Source of the DNA: Bifidobacterium myosotis
Lineage (GTDB): Bacteria; Actinomycetota; Actinomycetes; Actinomycetales; Bifidobacteriaceae
Assembly (NCBI RefSeq): GCF_002259745.1
Contig: NZ_MWWW01000004.1
Span: 248,001-312,000 of the forward strand
Length of the DNA stretch: 64,000 nt
Direction of reading: 5' to 3'
Part shown: piece after piece, positions 36,678 to 47,025 of the stretch
How positions within the stretch are numbered: the stretch's first letter is position 1
Layout: each line of letters starts with the position of its first letter
The notes under the pieces: generated by a model
Told to the model about the DNA's origin: nothing
Database searches by the model: none
The model's input: only the letters and a program-made list of their open reading frames with translations
Program-made: the position numbers and the translations under genes

Positions 36678-36836
36678 CCCACCGTGTAGGGACTTTCCCA
36701 CGGTGTAGGGATTGCAATATTCGTCATCGCCCGAAAACGGCGGAAACAAGCCGATTTGCAAAACCGCATCATGGGCGAATCCCTACACGGTGCGAAAATC
36801 CCTACACGGTGGGGCAATCCCTGCATCGTGGGATGC
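36678..36836. repeat. 19-bp-phased inverted repeat array
   Basis: GTGTAGGGA occurs at 36684 and 36703, and its inverse TCCCTACAC at 36780, 36799 and (as TCCCTGCAT) 36818, all in 19-bp steps. Between the arms lies a centre with CATCGCCCG and its partner GGGCGA. Same mirror-image design as the 21-bp arrays but a different unit. Confidence 0.75.
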
Positions 36837-36892
36837 CCGGAGGGGTGACTGCGAGCGGCACCGGGACGCTGCCACGCGTCGCTAGTATGCTG

Positions 36893-37103
36893 CGTCATTA
36901 ATTCGTTGATTATATTTTTGGCTCCCCTTGTCAGGACGTTGCCGTGCTGCAAACAGCGGAGCTGTTTGCAGGCAACGTGCGAGCCGACAGGCAAGCCAGC
37001 AGAACACACACGAAGCACGTCCTTAATTGCAGGACGAGCTAGCCCGCGAAGCGGGACTGAGGGGCAGTCAATTCGTCAACGAATTTCTGACACGGCATAC
37101 TAA
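36893..37103 (+). repeat. TIR element, copy 4 (best preserved)
   Basis: Ends TAGTATGCTGCGTCATTAAT-TCGTTGA and TCAACGAATT-TCTGACACGGCATACTA are inverse copies with few mismatches over about 27 bp. Inside are the hairpin CTGCAAACAGC/GCTGTTTGCAG and GTCCTTAATTGCAGGAC. No protein is encoded. The last bases CTA form the TAG stop codon of the amidotransferase on the minus strand. Confidence 0.85.
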
Positions 37104-37828
37104 GCGCCTAGCGTCTGCGCGTAGGTGCTGCAGCGGGCGGCGAAACCGGAGAACACCTGCTCGGCAAGCGGTTGCAGCAGCGGATCGTACTGCTCGAACG
37201 CCTCACGCAGCGCGGACTTGGAACCGCCTGCCGCCTTGAGGTCCTTGACCATGCTGGGCTCCTCAAGCCACTCGTCCAGCAGCGACTTGCACACCTCAAG
37301 ATGGAACTGCATGCCCAGCGCCGAGCCCATGCGGAAGGCCTGCACCTTGGTGGCCGACGAGCGGGCCAGCAGCTGCGCGCCCTCCGGCAATCCCACCACA
37401 TCGTTATGCCAGTGCAGCACGTCGACCTGCTTGTCCCACATCGAGAAGAACTCGTGACGGTCCATGCGCTTGATCGGCGCGAACCCGATTTCCGGGGCGT
37501 CACCCTTGCGCAACTGCGCGCCAAGCGCCGTGGCGATGATCTGGTGGCCCAAGCATACGCCGAGTATCGGCTTGCCCGAGGCCACGGCGGCCCGCGCCAG
37601 CTTGGCCTCCGCCTTGAGCCCCGGATACTTGTCGTAATCCAGCGCCCCCATTGGGCCGCCCATGATCACCACGCCGGCGAGATCCTCGAAATCGGGGAGA
37701 TCCGGCTTCTTCTGGTCGACGATGTTCACCGTCACCGTCTTGAGGTCGAGATCCTCAAGACTGGACAGAATGCGTCCCGGACGTTCCCACGGGACATGTT
37801 GCACAATGAGCACTTGTGGTGTGGTCAT
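37100..37828 (-). CDS. Class I glutamine amidotransferase (GMP synthase-like, stand-alone)
   Basis: A 242-residue GATase-1 protein. The nucleophile elbow GVCLGHQIIATALGAQL holds the catalytic Cys, and MQFHLEV near residue 170 the His and Glu of the triad. It lacks a synthetase domain, so it is of the YfeJ-like group of unknown substrate that hydrolyses or transfers the glutamine amide. No clear ribosome site precedes the chosen ATG (MTTPQVLIVQHVPWERP), which may be leaderless. Its TAG stop lies inside the terminal repeat of TIR element copy 4, so the native C-terminus may have been altered. Confidence 0.85.
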   Translation of the reverse strand: MTTPQVLIVQHVPWERPGRILSSLEDLDLKTVTVNIVDQKKPDLPDFEDLAGVVIMGGPMGALDYDKYPGLKAEAKLARAAVASGKPILGVCLGHQIIATALGAQLRKGDAPEIGFAPIKRMDRHEFFSMWDKQVDVLHWHNDVVGLPEGAQLLARSSATKVQAFRMGSALGMQFHLEVCKSLLDEWLEEPSMVKDLKAAGGSKSALREAFEQYDPLLQPLAEQVFSGFAARCSTYAQTLGA

Positions 37829-37930
37829 ACTTGGTATTGTGGCACGAACCTCACCCGTCCATGTAACGTAGTCGTCCGGCCTTGCCGCCGGCAACATCCA
37901 TGTCGGGCTCGTTCCCTACGCTTGGAGTCT

Positions 37931-39580
<1,650 letters not shown>

Positions 39581-39666
39581 CCAAGTAAGCGTGCCGCCGG
39601 TATGCCAATAGGCATGCTTACTGCAGCATACGGCAGCTTACGGTATCGGTCGCGCACCGTTCATCG

Positions 39667-39862
39667 CTATCTGCGTTGCAAGGGGTACTTTTCCCTCCTC
39701 CCGGACAGCTATCTGCGTTGCAAGGGGTACCTGAAACAACAAAACCCGGGTATGAACGTTGATAATTCAACACCCATACCCGGGTTTTCCGTATCTATGT
39801 ACCCCTTGCAACGCAGATAGCTGTCCGCGCGCCCCTCAATGTACCCCTTGCAAAGCAGTTAG
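39667..39862. repeat. 42-bp-phased inverted repeat array with a central hairpin
   Basis: CTATCTGCGTTGCAAGGGGT-AC occurs at 39667 and 39709; its inverse GTACCCCTTGCAACGCAG starts at 39799 and (diverged) 39841. Both steps are exactly 42 bp, twice 21. The centre is AAAACCCGGGTATG paired with CATACCCGGGTTTT. It fills the gap between the convergent 3' ends of cysS and the CDF gene. Confidence 0.82.
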
Positions 39863-39981
39863 GGGCGTCTGAGGCGGGTACGAATCACACGAGCATCCCA
39901 CGGGAACCGCAGCGGGGACTCCGATGACGGCGAATTGTCGTTGCACCCGCGCACACATCCCGTGGGAACCGCAGAGACAGG

Positions 39982-40890
39982 TCAGTCGAACACGAAATCG
40001 ACGTCCACGATGTGCAGCCGCCGTTTGAGCGCCTGCTCCAGCGAGCGCTTACGGTCCACCAAGTCGGCCACGTCGATGGTCTCGCCGGTTCCGGCCAGAT
40101 ACACGTCCACCGTGTAGTTCATGCCGGTCTTGAAGATCAGGGTCTGCTCGTATTCGGTGTTGGCGGGCAGATGCCGTTGCGCTTCGGCCTCCACGAACGC
40201 ATTGGTCTCGTCATCGTCATGCACGCCGCCGACCAGCTCGACGAACGCCTCCTTGAGCACGGCGAACGGCTCCTTGATCGTGAGCACCACCAACGCCACG
40301 GTGATGAAGAAATCGCCGGTGTAGTGCAGGAAACTGAGCGGACCGTCCACCGGCAGCACCATGAGGAAAATCGCCACCGCACCGACGCCGAACGACATCG
40401 CGCCGTCCACCAGCGAGCTTTTGCATTCGGCGGTGAGCATGGTGCTGGCGTTGCGTATCGACTGGTTCTCGCGACGGTAGTACAGGTACAGGCCGAAGCA
40501 CGCAAGCACCGCCAGAACCTCGTAAACCACCACCGGGCCGGTGGTGATGCGTTCGCCCTCGCCCAGCACGAAGTAGTCATAGGCCACCCGGCACACGTCG
40601 ATGAGCGAATACAGCAGCAGGGACATGGTGAAGATGGCCTTGCAGATGGCGTAGATGGGTTCGAGGGCGAACATGCCGTTGGGGAAGCGCTCAGTGGTGC
40701 GCACGGTGCGCTTGGATAGGTAGACCGCCACCAGTCCGGAGAGCACGGATATGGCGGTGAAGGAGAAGTCGAGGAACATGGCCTTGAGGCCGGTCATGAA
40801 GAACACGGCCATGCCGGCCGCGACCTGAATCACATTGACGACGATGCCGATGATCAGGGCTTTACGTTCGATGGTCTTATGTTGGGGCAT
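39982..40890 (-). CDS. Cation diffusion facilitator family transporter
   Basis: A 302-residue membrane protein with six predicted helices and a C-terminal cytoplasmic domain of about 90 residues, the CDF layout of divalent-cation/proton antiporters. Helix 2 carries AMFLDFSFTAIS and helix 5 SLVDGAMSFG, so acidic residues stand where the classical HxxxD metal site lies. This matches a CDF subgroup rather than ZitB/FieF. Which metal is moved is unclear. It faces cysS and diverges from ffh. Confidence 0.8.
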   Translation of the reverse strand: MPQHKTIERKALIIGIVVNVIQVAAGMAVFFMTGLKAMFLDFSFTAISVLSGLVAVYLSKRTVRTTERFPNGMFALEPIYAICKAIFTMSLLLYSLIDVCRVAYDYFVLGEGERITTGPVVVYEVLAVLACFGLYLYYRRENQSIRNASTMLTAECKSSLVDGAMSFGVGAVAIFLMVLPVDGPLSFLHYTGDFFITVALVVLTIKEPFAVLKEAFVELVGGVHDDDETNAFVEAEAQRHLPANTEYEQTLIFKTGMNYTVDVYLAGTGETIDVADLVDRKRSLEQALKRRLHIVDVDFVFD

Positions 40891-41302
40891 AGTGGGCCTT
40901 TCTTATTGCACGGCATGTCTGCGTTGGCCCGCGTCGGGTCTGGTCGTTGACCGAAGTTCGCGAGGGCGCACGGCAGTCTGCGTATAAGTGGTGTCCATGG
41001 ATTGTCAAAACAGCATAAGCATTCTCAAACCACAGAATTTTGCCATTCCATTGTACCGGAAACGCTCGATTGGCAGTCGAGATTGCGCCGCAGGCGCACA
41101 GCGGCAGGAATCCGGACAACGGGCCCGATTCTGACCGTCCTGATATCGGCCCGAGACCCCAACACGACCGGCGCAGGACCGGCGCAGGACCAGTGCAACC
41201 ACGCCGATACCCGCCTCGCCGCCACGCGATCGCCGTTCCAGGCAGGACCGAATCGTCGCCGAGGCCGCATTTTCCCGCGTGACGGCTAGACTGTTGCCCA
41301 TT
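40891..41302. other. Divergent promoter region of the CDF gene and ffh
   Basis: No gene is supported in these 412 bases. TAGACT at 41287-41292 sits only 10 bases before the ffh ATG and looks like its -10 box, implying a very short leader. Confidence 0.5.
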
Positions 41303-42961
41303 ATGGCAGCATTCTCATCTTTGACTGACAGGCTCTCGAATGCGTTCAAGCATCTGAAGAGCAAGGGCAAGCTTTCCGAGGCGGACATCGACGGCACCAT
41401 CCGCGAGATCCGCCGCGCGCTGCTCGACGCCGATGTGGCGCTCGAAGTGGTGCGTTCCTTCACCGGCAAGGTGCGCGAGCGCGCGCTTGGCACGGAGGTC
41501 TCCCAGGCGCTCAACCCCGCCCAGCAGGTGGTGAAGATCGTCAACGAGGAGTTGACCGACGTGCTCGGCCAGGGCGTGGACCGTCCGCTGAACTTCGCCA
41601 AGAACCCGCCGACGATCATCATGCTCGCCGGTCTGCAGGGCGCCGGTAAGACCACGTTGGCCGGCAAGCTCGGCTACTGGCTCAAGGACGCCGGCCACAC
41701 GCCGCTGCTGGTGGCGGCCGATCTGCAGCGTCCGAACGCCGTGACGCAGCTGCAGGTGGTCGGCGAACGCGCCGGCGTGCCGGTGTACGCGCCCGAGAAG
41801 GGCGTGCAGTCGGACGGCGGCGAGGCCGTGGCCGCACCGGGCCTGACGACCGGCGATCCGGTGAAGGTGGCGCGCGATTCCATCACCTTCGCCAAGCAGA
41901 AGCTGTATGACACGGTGATCATCGATACGGCCGGCCGTCTGGGTGTGGACGAGGAGCTGATGAAGCAGGCGCGCGACATCCGCGACGCCGTGCAGCCCAA
42001 CGAGATCCTGTTCGTCATCGACGCGATGATCGGTCAGGATGCCGTCAAGACCGCCAAGGCCTTCGACGAGGGCGTGGACTTCACCGGCGTGGTGCTCTCC
42101 AAGCTTGATGGCGACGCCCGTGGCGGTGCCGCGCTGTCGGTGGCGAGCGTGACCGGCAAGCCGATTCTGTTCGCTTCCACCGGCGAGGGTCTCAAGGACT
42201 TCGAGGTCTTCCACCCGGACCGTATGGCCTCGCGCATCCTCGACATGGGCGACATCATGACCCTCATCGAGCAGGCGCAGAAGCAGTTCGACGAGACGGA
42301 GGCCCGCAAGGCTGCCGAGAAGATCTCCGACGGCTCGTTCGGTCTGGATGATTTCCTCGACCAGCTGCAGCAGGTGCGCAAGCTCGGCTCGATGAAGTCG
42401 CTGCTCGGCATGATTCCGGGCATGGCCCAGCACCGCAAGGAACTTGAGCAGTTCGATGAGAAGGAAATCGACCGCACCGAGGCCATCATCCGCTCGATGA
42501 CGCCGGCCGAACGTCGTGACCCGTCGATCATCAACGGCTCGCGTCGCGCCCGCATCGCCTATGGTTCGGGCGTGACCGTTTCGCAGGTCAACGCGCTGCT
42601 GCAGCGCTTCGAGCAGGCCGCCAAGATGATGAAGCGCATGTCCAACCGCGCCGGCATGGGCGGCGGCATCCCCGGCTTCGGCGGCCCGTCCATGGGCGGC
42701 GGCAAGAAGAAGGGCAAGAACAAGAAGAAGGGCGGCAGGTCCGGCAATCCGATGAAGCGCGAGGCCGAGGAGAAGGCGTTGCGCGACCGTCTGGCCGGCA
42801 AGTCGTCCGGTAGCGGCGCGACCGGCGGCTCCGCGTTCGCCAAGAAGCCGAAGAACCCGGCCCTGCCCGCAGGCTTGGAAGAGCTGATGGGTGGCGGTGA
42901 CGGCGGTACCGAGCTGCCCCCGAATCTGGGAGGCGGCCTCGGCGGACTGCTCGGCCGCTGA
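41303..42961 (+). CDS. ffh: Signal recognition particle protein
   Basis: GTPase that binds signal sequences and 4.5S RNA and delivers ribosomes to FtsY at the membrane. The 552-residue protein has the N domain (FSSLTDRLSNAFKHLKSKGK), the G domain with GLQGAGKTTLAGKLG, IDTAGRLGVD and SKLDGDARGG, and a Met-rich M domain (MKSLLGMIPGMAQ, KMMKRMSNRAGMGG). The C-terminus is a basic and Gly-rich tail of about 90 residues (GGGKKKGKNKKKGGRSGNP), longer than in most homologues. ATG at 41303 is preferred to an in-frame start 8 codons upstream. Confidence 0.97.
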   Translation: MAAFSSLTDRLSNAFKHLKSKGKLSEADIDGTIREIRRALLDADVALEVVRSFTGKVRERALGTEVSQALNPAQQVVKIVNEELTDVLGQGVDRPLNFAKNPPTIIMLAGLQGAGKTTLAGKLGYWLKDAGHTPLLVAADLQRPNAVTQLQVVGERAGVPVYAPEKGVQSDGGEAVAAPGLTTGDPVKVARDSITFAKQKLYDTVIIDTAGRLGVDEELMKQARDIRDAVQPNEILFVIDAMIGQDAVKTAKAFDEGVDFTGVVLSKLDGDARGGAALSVASVTGKPILFASTGEGLKDFEVFHPDRMASRILDMGDIMTLIEQAQKQFDETEARKAAEKISDGSFGLDDFLDQLQQVRKLGSMKSLLGMIPGMAQHRKELEQFDEKEIDRTEAIIRSMTPAERRDPSIINGSRRARIAYGSGVTVSQVNALLQRFEQAAKMMKRMSNRAGMGGGIPGFGGPSMGGGKKKGKNKKKGGRSGNPMKREAEEKALRDRLAGKSSGSGATGGSAFAKKPKNPALPAGLEELMGGGDGGTELPPNLGGGLGGLLGR

Positions 42962-43379
42962 TTCGGCTGACTGTTACGACCTTCTTCGTTAAGGAGCAAG
43001 CCCCATTCCTTGGGCTCTCCTTCCCGAAGGGAGGTCAGAAGCATGTGCGCAGCGGCATTGTCCCTTGGCTTCCCTCCCCGAGGGGAGCTGTTGCTGATGG
43101 GCTATACGCCGAAAACCCACACCCTTGGCGTCCTTTCCCGAGGGAAGGTCAGAAGTAATAATGTCCGTAGCCATCGGTCAGCCAAGCTTCCCTCCGTGAA
43201 GAGCGGTCAGGAAACTGCACGTCATCGTAACTTGGCTCCCCTCACTGGGGGGAGCTGTCAGCAAGGCTGACTGAGGGGAGCTGAGTACCACACCAAGTAC
43301 CGCAAACTTCCTTCACCCGCTTGCAACGACAGCTCCTCCCCTGAAGAGGGGAGCCAATGCCGTATATGAAAGGAATCGC
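42962..43379. repeat. Tract of degenerate GGCTCCCCTC/GAGGGGAGC repeats
   Basis: Five or so hairpin-like blocks of the type TTGGCTTCCCTCCCCGAGGG followed by GAGCTGT, variously degraded, the clearest being GGCTCCCCTCACTGGGGGGA with GCTGTCAGC-AAGGCTGACTGAGG (43232-43283) and CTCCTCCCCTGAAGAGGGGA (43333-43353). The same GAAGCTGACTGAGGGG-type words appear in the TIR element. No gene. Confidence 0.6.
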
Positions 43380-44732
43380 ATGATCACCTTCCTCTATATC
43401 CTGGCGTTCATCGGTTTCGTCTGGCTGGGATTATGCGCGTTGCCGGCGGGGATGGAAGCCCGCATGCCGATGCCCTATCTCATCGCCCTGACGCCGTTCC
43501 TATGGGTACCGCTGGTCATATTCGCCGGCATCGGCGCGTGGCAGCACGAGTGGGGCGTGGTCTCGCTGCTGCTGGTCGCAGCCCTTATGACCAGCTCTCA
43601 GCGCATCAGTTACTGGGGTACCGGCATCAAACCGCAAAGCACGCGGGACACATCGCGTGAAACAGGCCGTGAAACACCACACACCCCCACTGCAAAAGAC
43701 ACCAAGCAAGCGGGAAATTCGCAGAAATCCAACGATTCTGCCGCGCCTACCACCACCGATGCCAGCCAATCAGCACAATCTTCGGCAACTCCTTCACCAT
43801 CTTCGGCAACGCGTGAAACAGCTCGTGAAACACTGCCTCCGCAGTTTGCGGTCATGACCCTGAACTGCCGGTATGGCCGTGCGGACGCCGACGATATTGT
43901 AGAGAATGTGCGCACGCGCGGTATCGTTGTGCTGGCATTGCAGGAGGTCAGCGACGATCTGATCGCGCGTCTGGACGCGGCTGGCGTCGCTCAGCTCCTC
44001 CCCTACCGTCAATCCGGAGAACCCAAAGGCAGCGACAACGGCGGATACAACGTCATCTTTTCCCGTTACGAGCCGGCTGCCGCCGTGCCGAACGTGGTCG
44101 CGATTCCCGCCGCCGATGTGCCAGCCGTTACGTTGCGTCTTGCGGGCGAGGATGGCGGAACGCACGCCGCGTCCCGGTTCGGCGGCGATGGATCTGCCGA
44201 CGGCAACGACGACAACGACGGAAATGGCAGCGACACCTATGGCACCGCTGCCGGCAATGACAGCGGTGTTGGCAATACCGACCGCGGTGCTGTCAACACC
44301 GCCAACAGCACTGCCGCCAGCACCGCCAACGGCACCGCCGGTCACGCTCCCGAACGCACGGTGACCTTCTGCTCGGCGCATCCGAAATCGCCGATGCGCG
44401 GCTGCGAGGACTGGTCGGCCGGCATTCTGGGGCTGCGGTCTATCGCCGGCGCCAAGCTCATCGGCGACCACAACATCGCCGTCGTGATGGGCGACCTGAA
44501 CTCCAGTACCGACCACCCGAGCTTCCGCGCGCTGCTCAAGGGCGGATTCAAGGATGCGAGCCTGACGCAGGGCACCGGCCCGCACCTCACATTCCCGAGC
44601 TGGCTGCGTTGGCCGCGCATCGAACTCGACCACATCCTGTTCACACGGGGACTAAAGCCGTCCGGAGTCGAGTCGTTCGTGGTCAAGGACACAGATCATC
44701 TGGCGTTGGTGGCTACGCTGTCGCTGCGGTGA
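43380..44732 (+). CDS. Membrane-anchored endonuclease/exonuclease/phosphatase-family protein
   Basis: A 450-residue protein. Residues 1-80 hold two or three hydrophobic segments (FLYILAFIGFVWLGLCALPA, PFLWVPLVIFAGIGAW). Residues about 85-150 are a Ser/Thr/Ala-rich linker. An EEP-fold domain follows: VMTLNCRYGRADADDI, LALQEVSD, NVIFSRY, VVMGDLNSSTDHPS and the final DTDHLALVATL with the catalytic His. A second low-complexity insert (about residues 265-320, Asn/Asp/Gly/Thr) interrupts it. Family substrates range from nucleic acids to lipids; the outside-facing side and target are unknown. AAAGGAA lies upstream. Confidence 0.82.
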   Translation: MITFLYILAFIGFVWLGLCALPAGMEARMPMPYLIALTPFLWVPLVIFAGIGAWQHEWGVVSLLLVAALMTSSQRISYWGTGIKPQSTRDTSRETGRETPHTPTAKDTKQAGNSQKSNDSAAPTTTDASQSAQSSATPSPSSATRETARETLPPQFAVMTLNCRYGRADADDIVENVRTRGIVVLALQEVSDDLIARLDAAGVAQLLPYRQSGEPKGSDNGGYNVIFSRYEPAAAVPNVVAIPAADVPAVTLRLAGEDGGTHAASRFGGDGSADGNDDNDGNGSDTYGTAAGNDSGVGNTDRGAVNTANSTAASTANGTAGHAPERTVTFCSAHPKSPMRGCEDWSAGILGLRSIAGAKLIGDHNIAVVMGDLNSSTDHPSFRALLKGGFKDASLTQGTGPHLTFPSWLRWPRIELDHILFTRGLKPSGVESFVVKDTDHLALVATLSLR

Positions 44733-44914
44733 TGTGACGTTGCGGCATCCGGCGGCAATCTGGCGGCAATCGGCAAGACAAGATGCTGTACCGCCAGATC
44801 GTGCGACATCGCAGGAGACGCCGCGCGGTCACTGTGTTAAGGCCTCGGAGACCGCCGACACACGCACGCCGCGCCGCCTCCCCAACCGGCGTAGCGCAAT
44901 TCCATCCGCACTGG

Positions 44915-44943
44915 TGTGTCAGTCCGGGGGCACGCGCTATAAT
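44915..44943 (+). promoter_or_regulatory. Strong promoter of the rpsP operon
   Basis: TGTGTC and a perfect TATAAT separated by 17 bases. The leader to the rpsP start is about 118 bases. Confidence 0.75.
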
Positions 44944-45068
44944 GTGTCAGTTATTCGCGCGCGTGGCGCCCTCTACACCCCGTGCCGCGAGGACACGTGG
45001 GTTCCGGCGTGCCGTGCCCCACACAGCAACCGAGAAACCACAAACCTAGCATTACAAGGAGAGCCATT

Positions 45069-45533
45069 TTGGCAACCAAGATTCGTCTGAAGCGACAGGG
45101 CAAGAAGTTCTACGCCTTCTACCGCGTGGTAATCATGGACTCGCGCACCAAGCGCGATGGCCGTGCCATCGAGGAGATCGGCACCTACGATCCGAACACC
45201 CAGCCCTCGACCATCAAGATCGATTCCGAGCGCGCTCAGTACTGGCTTGGCGTCGGCGCTCAGCCGTCCGAGCCCGTGCTCAACCTGCTCAAGATCACCG
45301 GTGACTGGCAGAAGTTCAAGGGCCTTGAGGGTGCCGAAGGCACGCTGAAGACCGTTGAGGCCGGCCCGGATGCCGCCGCCCGCATTGAGGCCGCCGAGAA
45401 CCAGGCCCAGAAGCTCAAGGCCGCCAAGTCCGAAGCTGAGGCCAAGGCCAAGGCTGAAGCCGAGGCTGCCGCCGCTGCTGAGGCTGAGGAAGCTCCGGCC
45501 GAGGAAGCCACTGAAGCTCCGGCCGAGGCCTGA
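45069..45533 (+). CDS. rpsP: 30S ribosomal protein S16
   Basis: A 154-residue S16; the first 80 residues ([36 protein letters not shown]) match the family, and the rest is an Ala/Glu/Lys-rich tail ([20 protein letters not shown]) seen in actinobacterial S16 proteins. The start is TTG: AAGGAGA lies 6-12 bases upstream and no ATG in frame gives the conserved ATKIR start. First gene of rpsP-khpA-rimM. Confidence 0.94.
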   Translation: MATKIRLKRQGKKFYAFYRVVIMDSRTKRDGRAIEEIGTYDPNTQPSTIKIDSERAQYWLGVGAQPSEPVLNLLKITGDWQKFKGLEGAEGTLKTVEAGPDAAARIEAAENQAQKLKAAKSEAEAKAKAEAEAAAAAEAEEAPAEEATEAPAEA

Positions 45534-45556
45534 GCCGACACGAAAGGCTAGCAACA

Positions 45557-45790
45557 ATGCTTGCACAGGCTGTGGAACACCTCATCAAGAACATCGTTGA
45601 TTTTCCGGACGATGTTTCCGTCAAGTCCCATGAGAACGCGCGCGGCGAACTGCTTCGTGTGCGCGTGAACCCGGAGGACATCGGCCGCGTGATTGGTCGT
45701 GGGGGTCGCACCGCCAATGCGATTCGCACCGTGATTCAGGCATTGTCCGACCACAAGGTGCGCGTCGACATCATGGACGTGCGTCGATAA
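45557..45790 (+). CDS. khpA: KH-domain RNA-binding protein
   Basis: A 77-residue single-KH protein with the GxxG loop in VIGRGGRTANAIRTVI. KhpA binds RNA broadly and partners with KhpB in other Gram-positives, affecting cell division and size. It lies between rpsP and rimM, the typical place. GAAAGG precedes the start. Confidence 0.94.
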   Translation: MLAQAVEHLIKNIVDFPDDVSVKSHENARGELLRVRVNPEDIGRVIGRGGRTANAIRTVIQALSDHKVRVDIMDVRR

Positions 45791-45813
45791 ATCGATAAGG
45801 ATTGATTCACAGC

Positions 45814-46428
45814 ATGGCAGAGCAGAACATGCACGACGACCCTCAGCAGCGCGAGTTGCTGAGGGTTGCTCGTATTGGACGCGCACAGGGCCTGAAGGGC
45901 GAAGTGAATGTGCGCCTGTACACCGATGATCCCGAGTGGCGTTTCGAGCCCGGTTCCGTACTCTACGAGAGCGACGGCGAGACCGAATACACCGTCGAAG
46001 GTTCCCGCGTGGTCAAGGACCGCTGGATCATCAAATTCGAAGGCACCGACGACCGCACCGCTGCCGAAGCGCTGAACGGTGTGGAGCTGTATGGCGAGGC
46101 CGACGACCCGGACGAGATGCTCGAAGCGGACGAATGGTATCCGAAGGATCTCATCGGCCTTGAGGCACGGCTCGCCGACGACAACGGACTGGGGCTGCCA
46201 GCCGGTCAGGTTGTGGGCAAGGTGGTCGACGTGATCGACTCCCCTGCGCAGTCGTTGCTGAAGATTCGTCTTGTTGCGCCGGTCGTCACCGGGCAGAACT
46301 CGAAGGACGAGGACGTGGTGGAGACGACCGCGCTGGTGCCCTTCGTGGAGGAGATCGTGCCGGACATCGATCCCGATGAGCAGTACCTCACCATCGATCC
46401 GCCCGGGGGCCTGATTCCCGGTCTGTGA
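45814..46428 (+). CDS. rimM: Ribosome maturation factor RimM
   Basis: A 204-residue protein that binds S19 and helps 30S head maturation. The N-terminal RimM domain begins RELLRVARIGRAQGLKGEVN and the PRC-barrel holds DLIGLEARLADDNG and ALVPFVEEIVPDIDPDE. The AAGG upstream is about 13 bases from the ATG, and a TTG 4 codons earlier is a possible start. In most bacteria trmD and rplS follow; here the operon ends and rplS is elsewhere in the window. Confidence 0.93.
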   Translation: MAEQNMHDDPQQRELLRVARIGRAQGLKGEVNVRLYTDDPEWRFEPGSVLYESDGETEYTVEGSRVVKDRWIIKFEGTDDRTAAEALNGVELYGEADDPDEMLEADEWYPKDLIGLEARLADDNGLGLPAGQVVGKVVDVIDSPAQSLLKIRLVAPVVTGQNSKDEDVVETTALVPFVEEIVPDIDPDEQYLTIDPPGGLIPGL

Positions 46429-46497
46429 CGGGTCCGTAGGTTCGCAGCATGCTGGACAGGTTCGCAGCAGACTTAATCGCACACTGCGATTGACGAC

Positions 46498-46550
46498 AAA
46501 ACCGCCAGTCCAAGCCGCCAGACATCTGGCCGGCGTGGACTGGCGGTTTT
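46498..46550 (+). terminator. Terminator of the rpsP-khpA-rimM operon
   Basis: AAAACCGCCAGTCCA and TGGACTGGCGGTTTT form a 15-bp stem with A and U runs on either side. The loop is about 23 bases. Bidirectional in appearance. Confidence 0.88.
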
Positions 46551-46633
46551 CGTATATGTCGGCTGACGATTTCCCATATGATGATGCCTGTGATGCTTGG
46601 CTGACGTCTCTCGGCCGCCTCTCGATGCAAAAG

Positions 46634-46900
46634 TGTCGGATGCCAACGGTTGAGAGGCCGAACCTTATACAAGAGTGTCGGGTTTCGACGCAAGAGTGCC
46701 GGGCCTTATACAAAAGTGTCGGATTCCAACCATTGACTGTCGGACCTCGACGGTTGACTGTCGGATTTCATACCTATGCCGTACGAAATCCGACACCGAT
46801 GCGTCGAAACCCGTCAGTCAACCGTCGAGGTCCGTCAGTCAACCGTCGAAAACCGACACTAATGCGTGGAGAACCGACAGTCATCCGTCGAAGTCCGGAA
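46634..46900. repeat. 21-bp-phased inverted repeat array 3
   Basis: TGTCGG-type units start at 46634, (46655 degenerate), 46676, 46697, 46717, 46738 and 46759. The inverse CCGACA or CCGTCA starts at 46790, 46811, 46832, 46853, 46874 and 46895. All steps are 21 bp except one of 20. The centre is CATACCTATGCCGTACG. It lies between the convergent ends of rimM and the nucleoside hydrolase. Confidence 0.88.
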
Positions 46901-47025
46901 GACACATGACAGGACTGGACTAACGGGACCAACAAGACTAACAGGACCGATAGCAACGGCAGCCCACACAGCGCACGTGCCGAGGTGCTCAGCGATCACG
47001 GTGACCGCCGAGCACCATCCCACTG

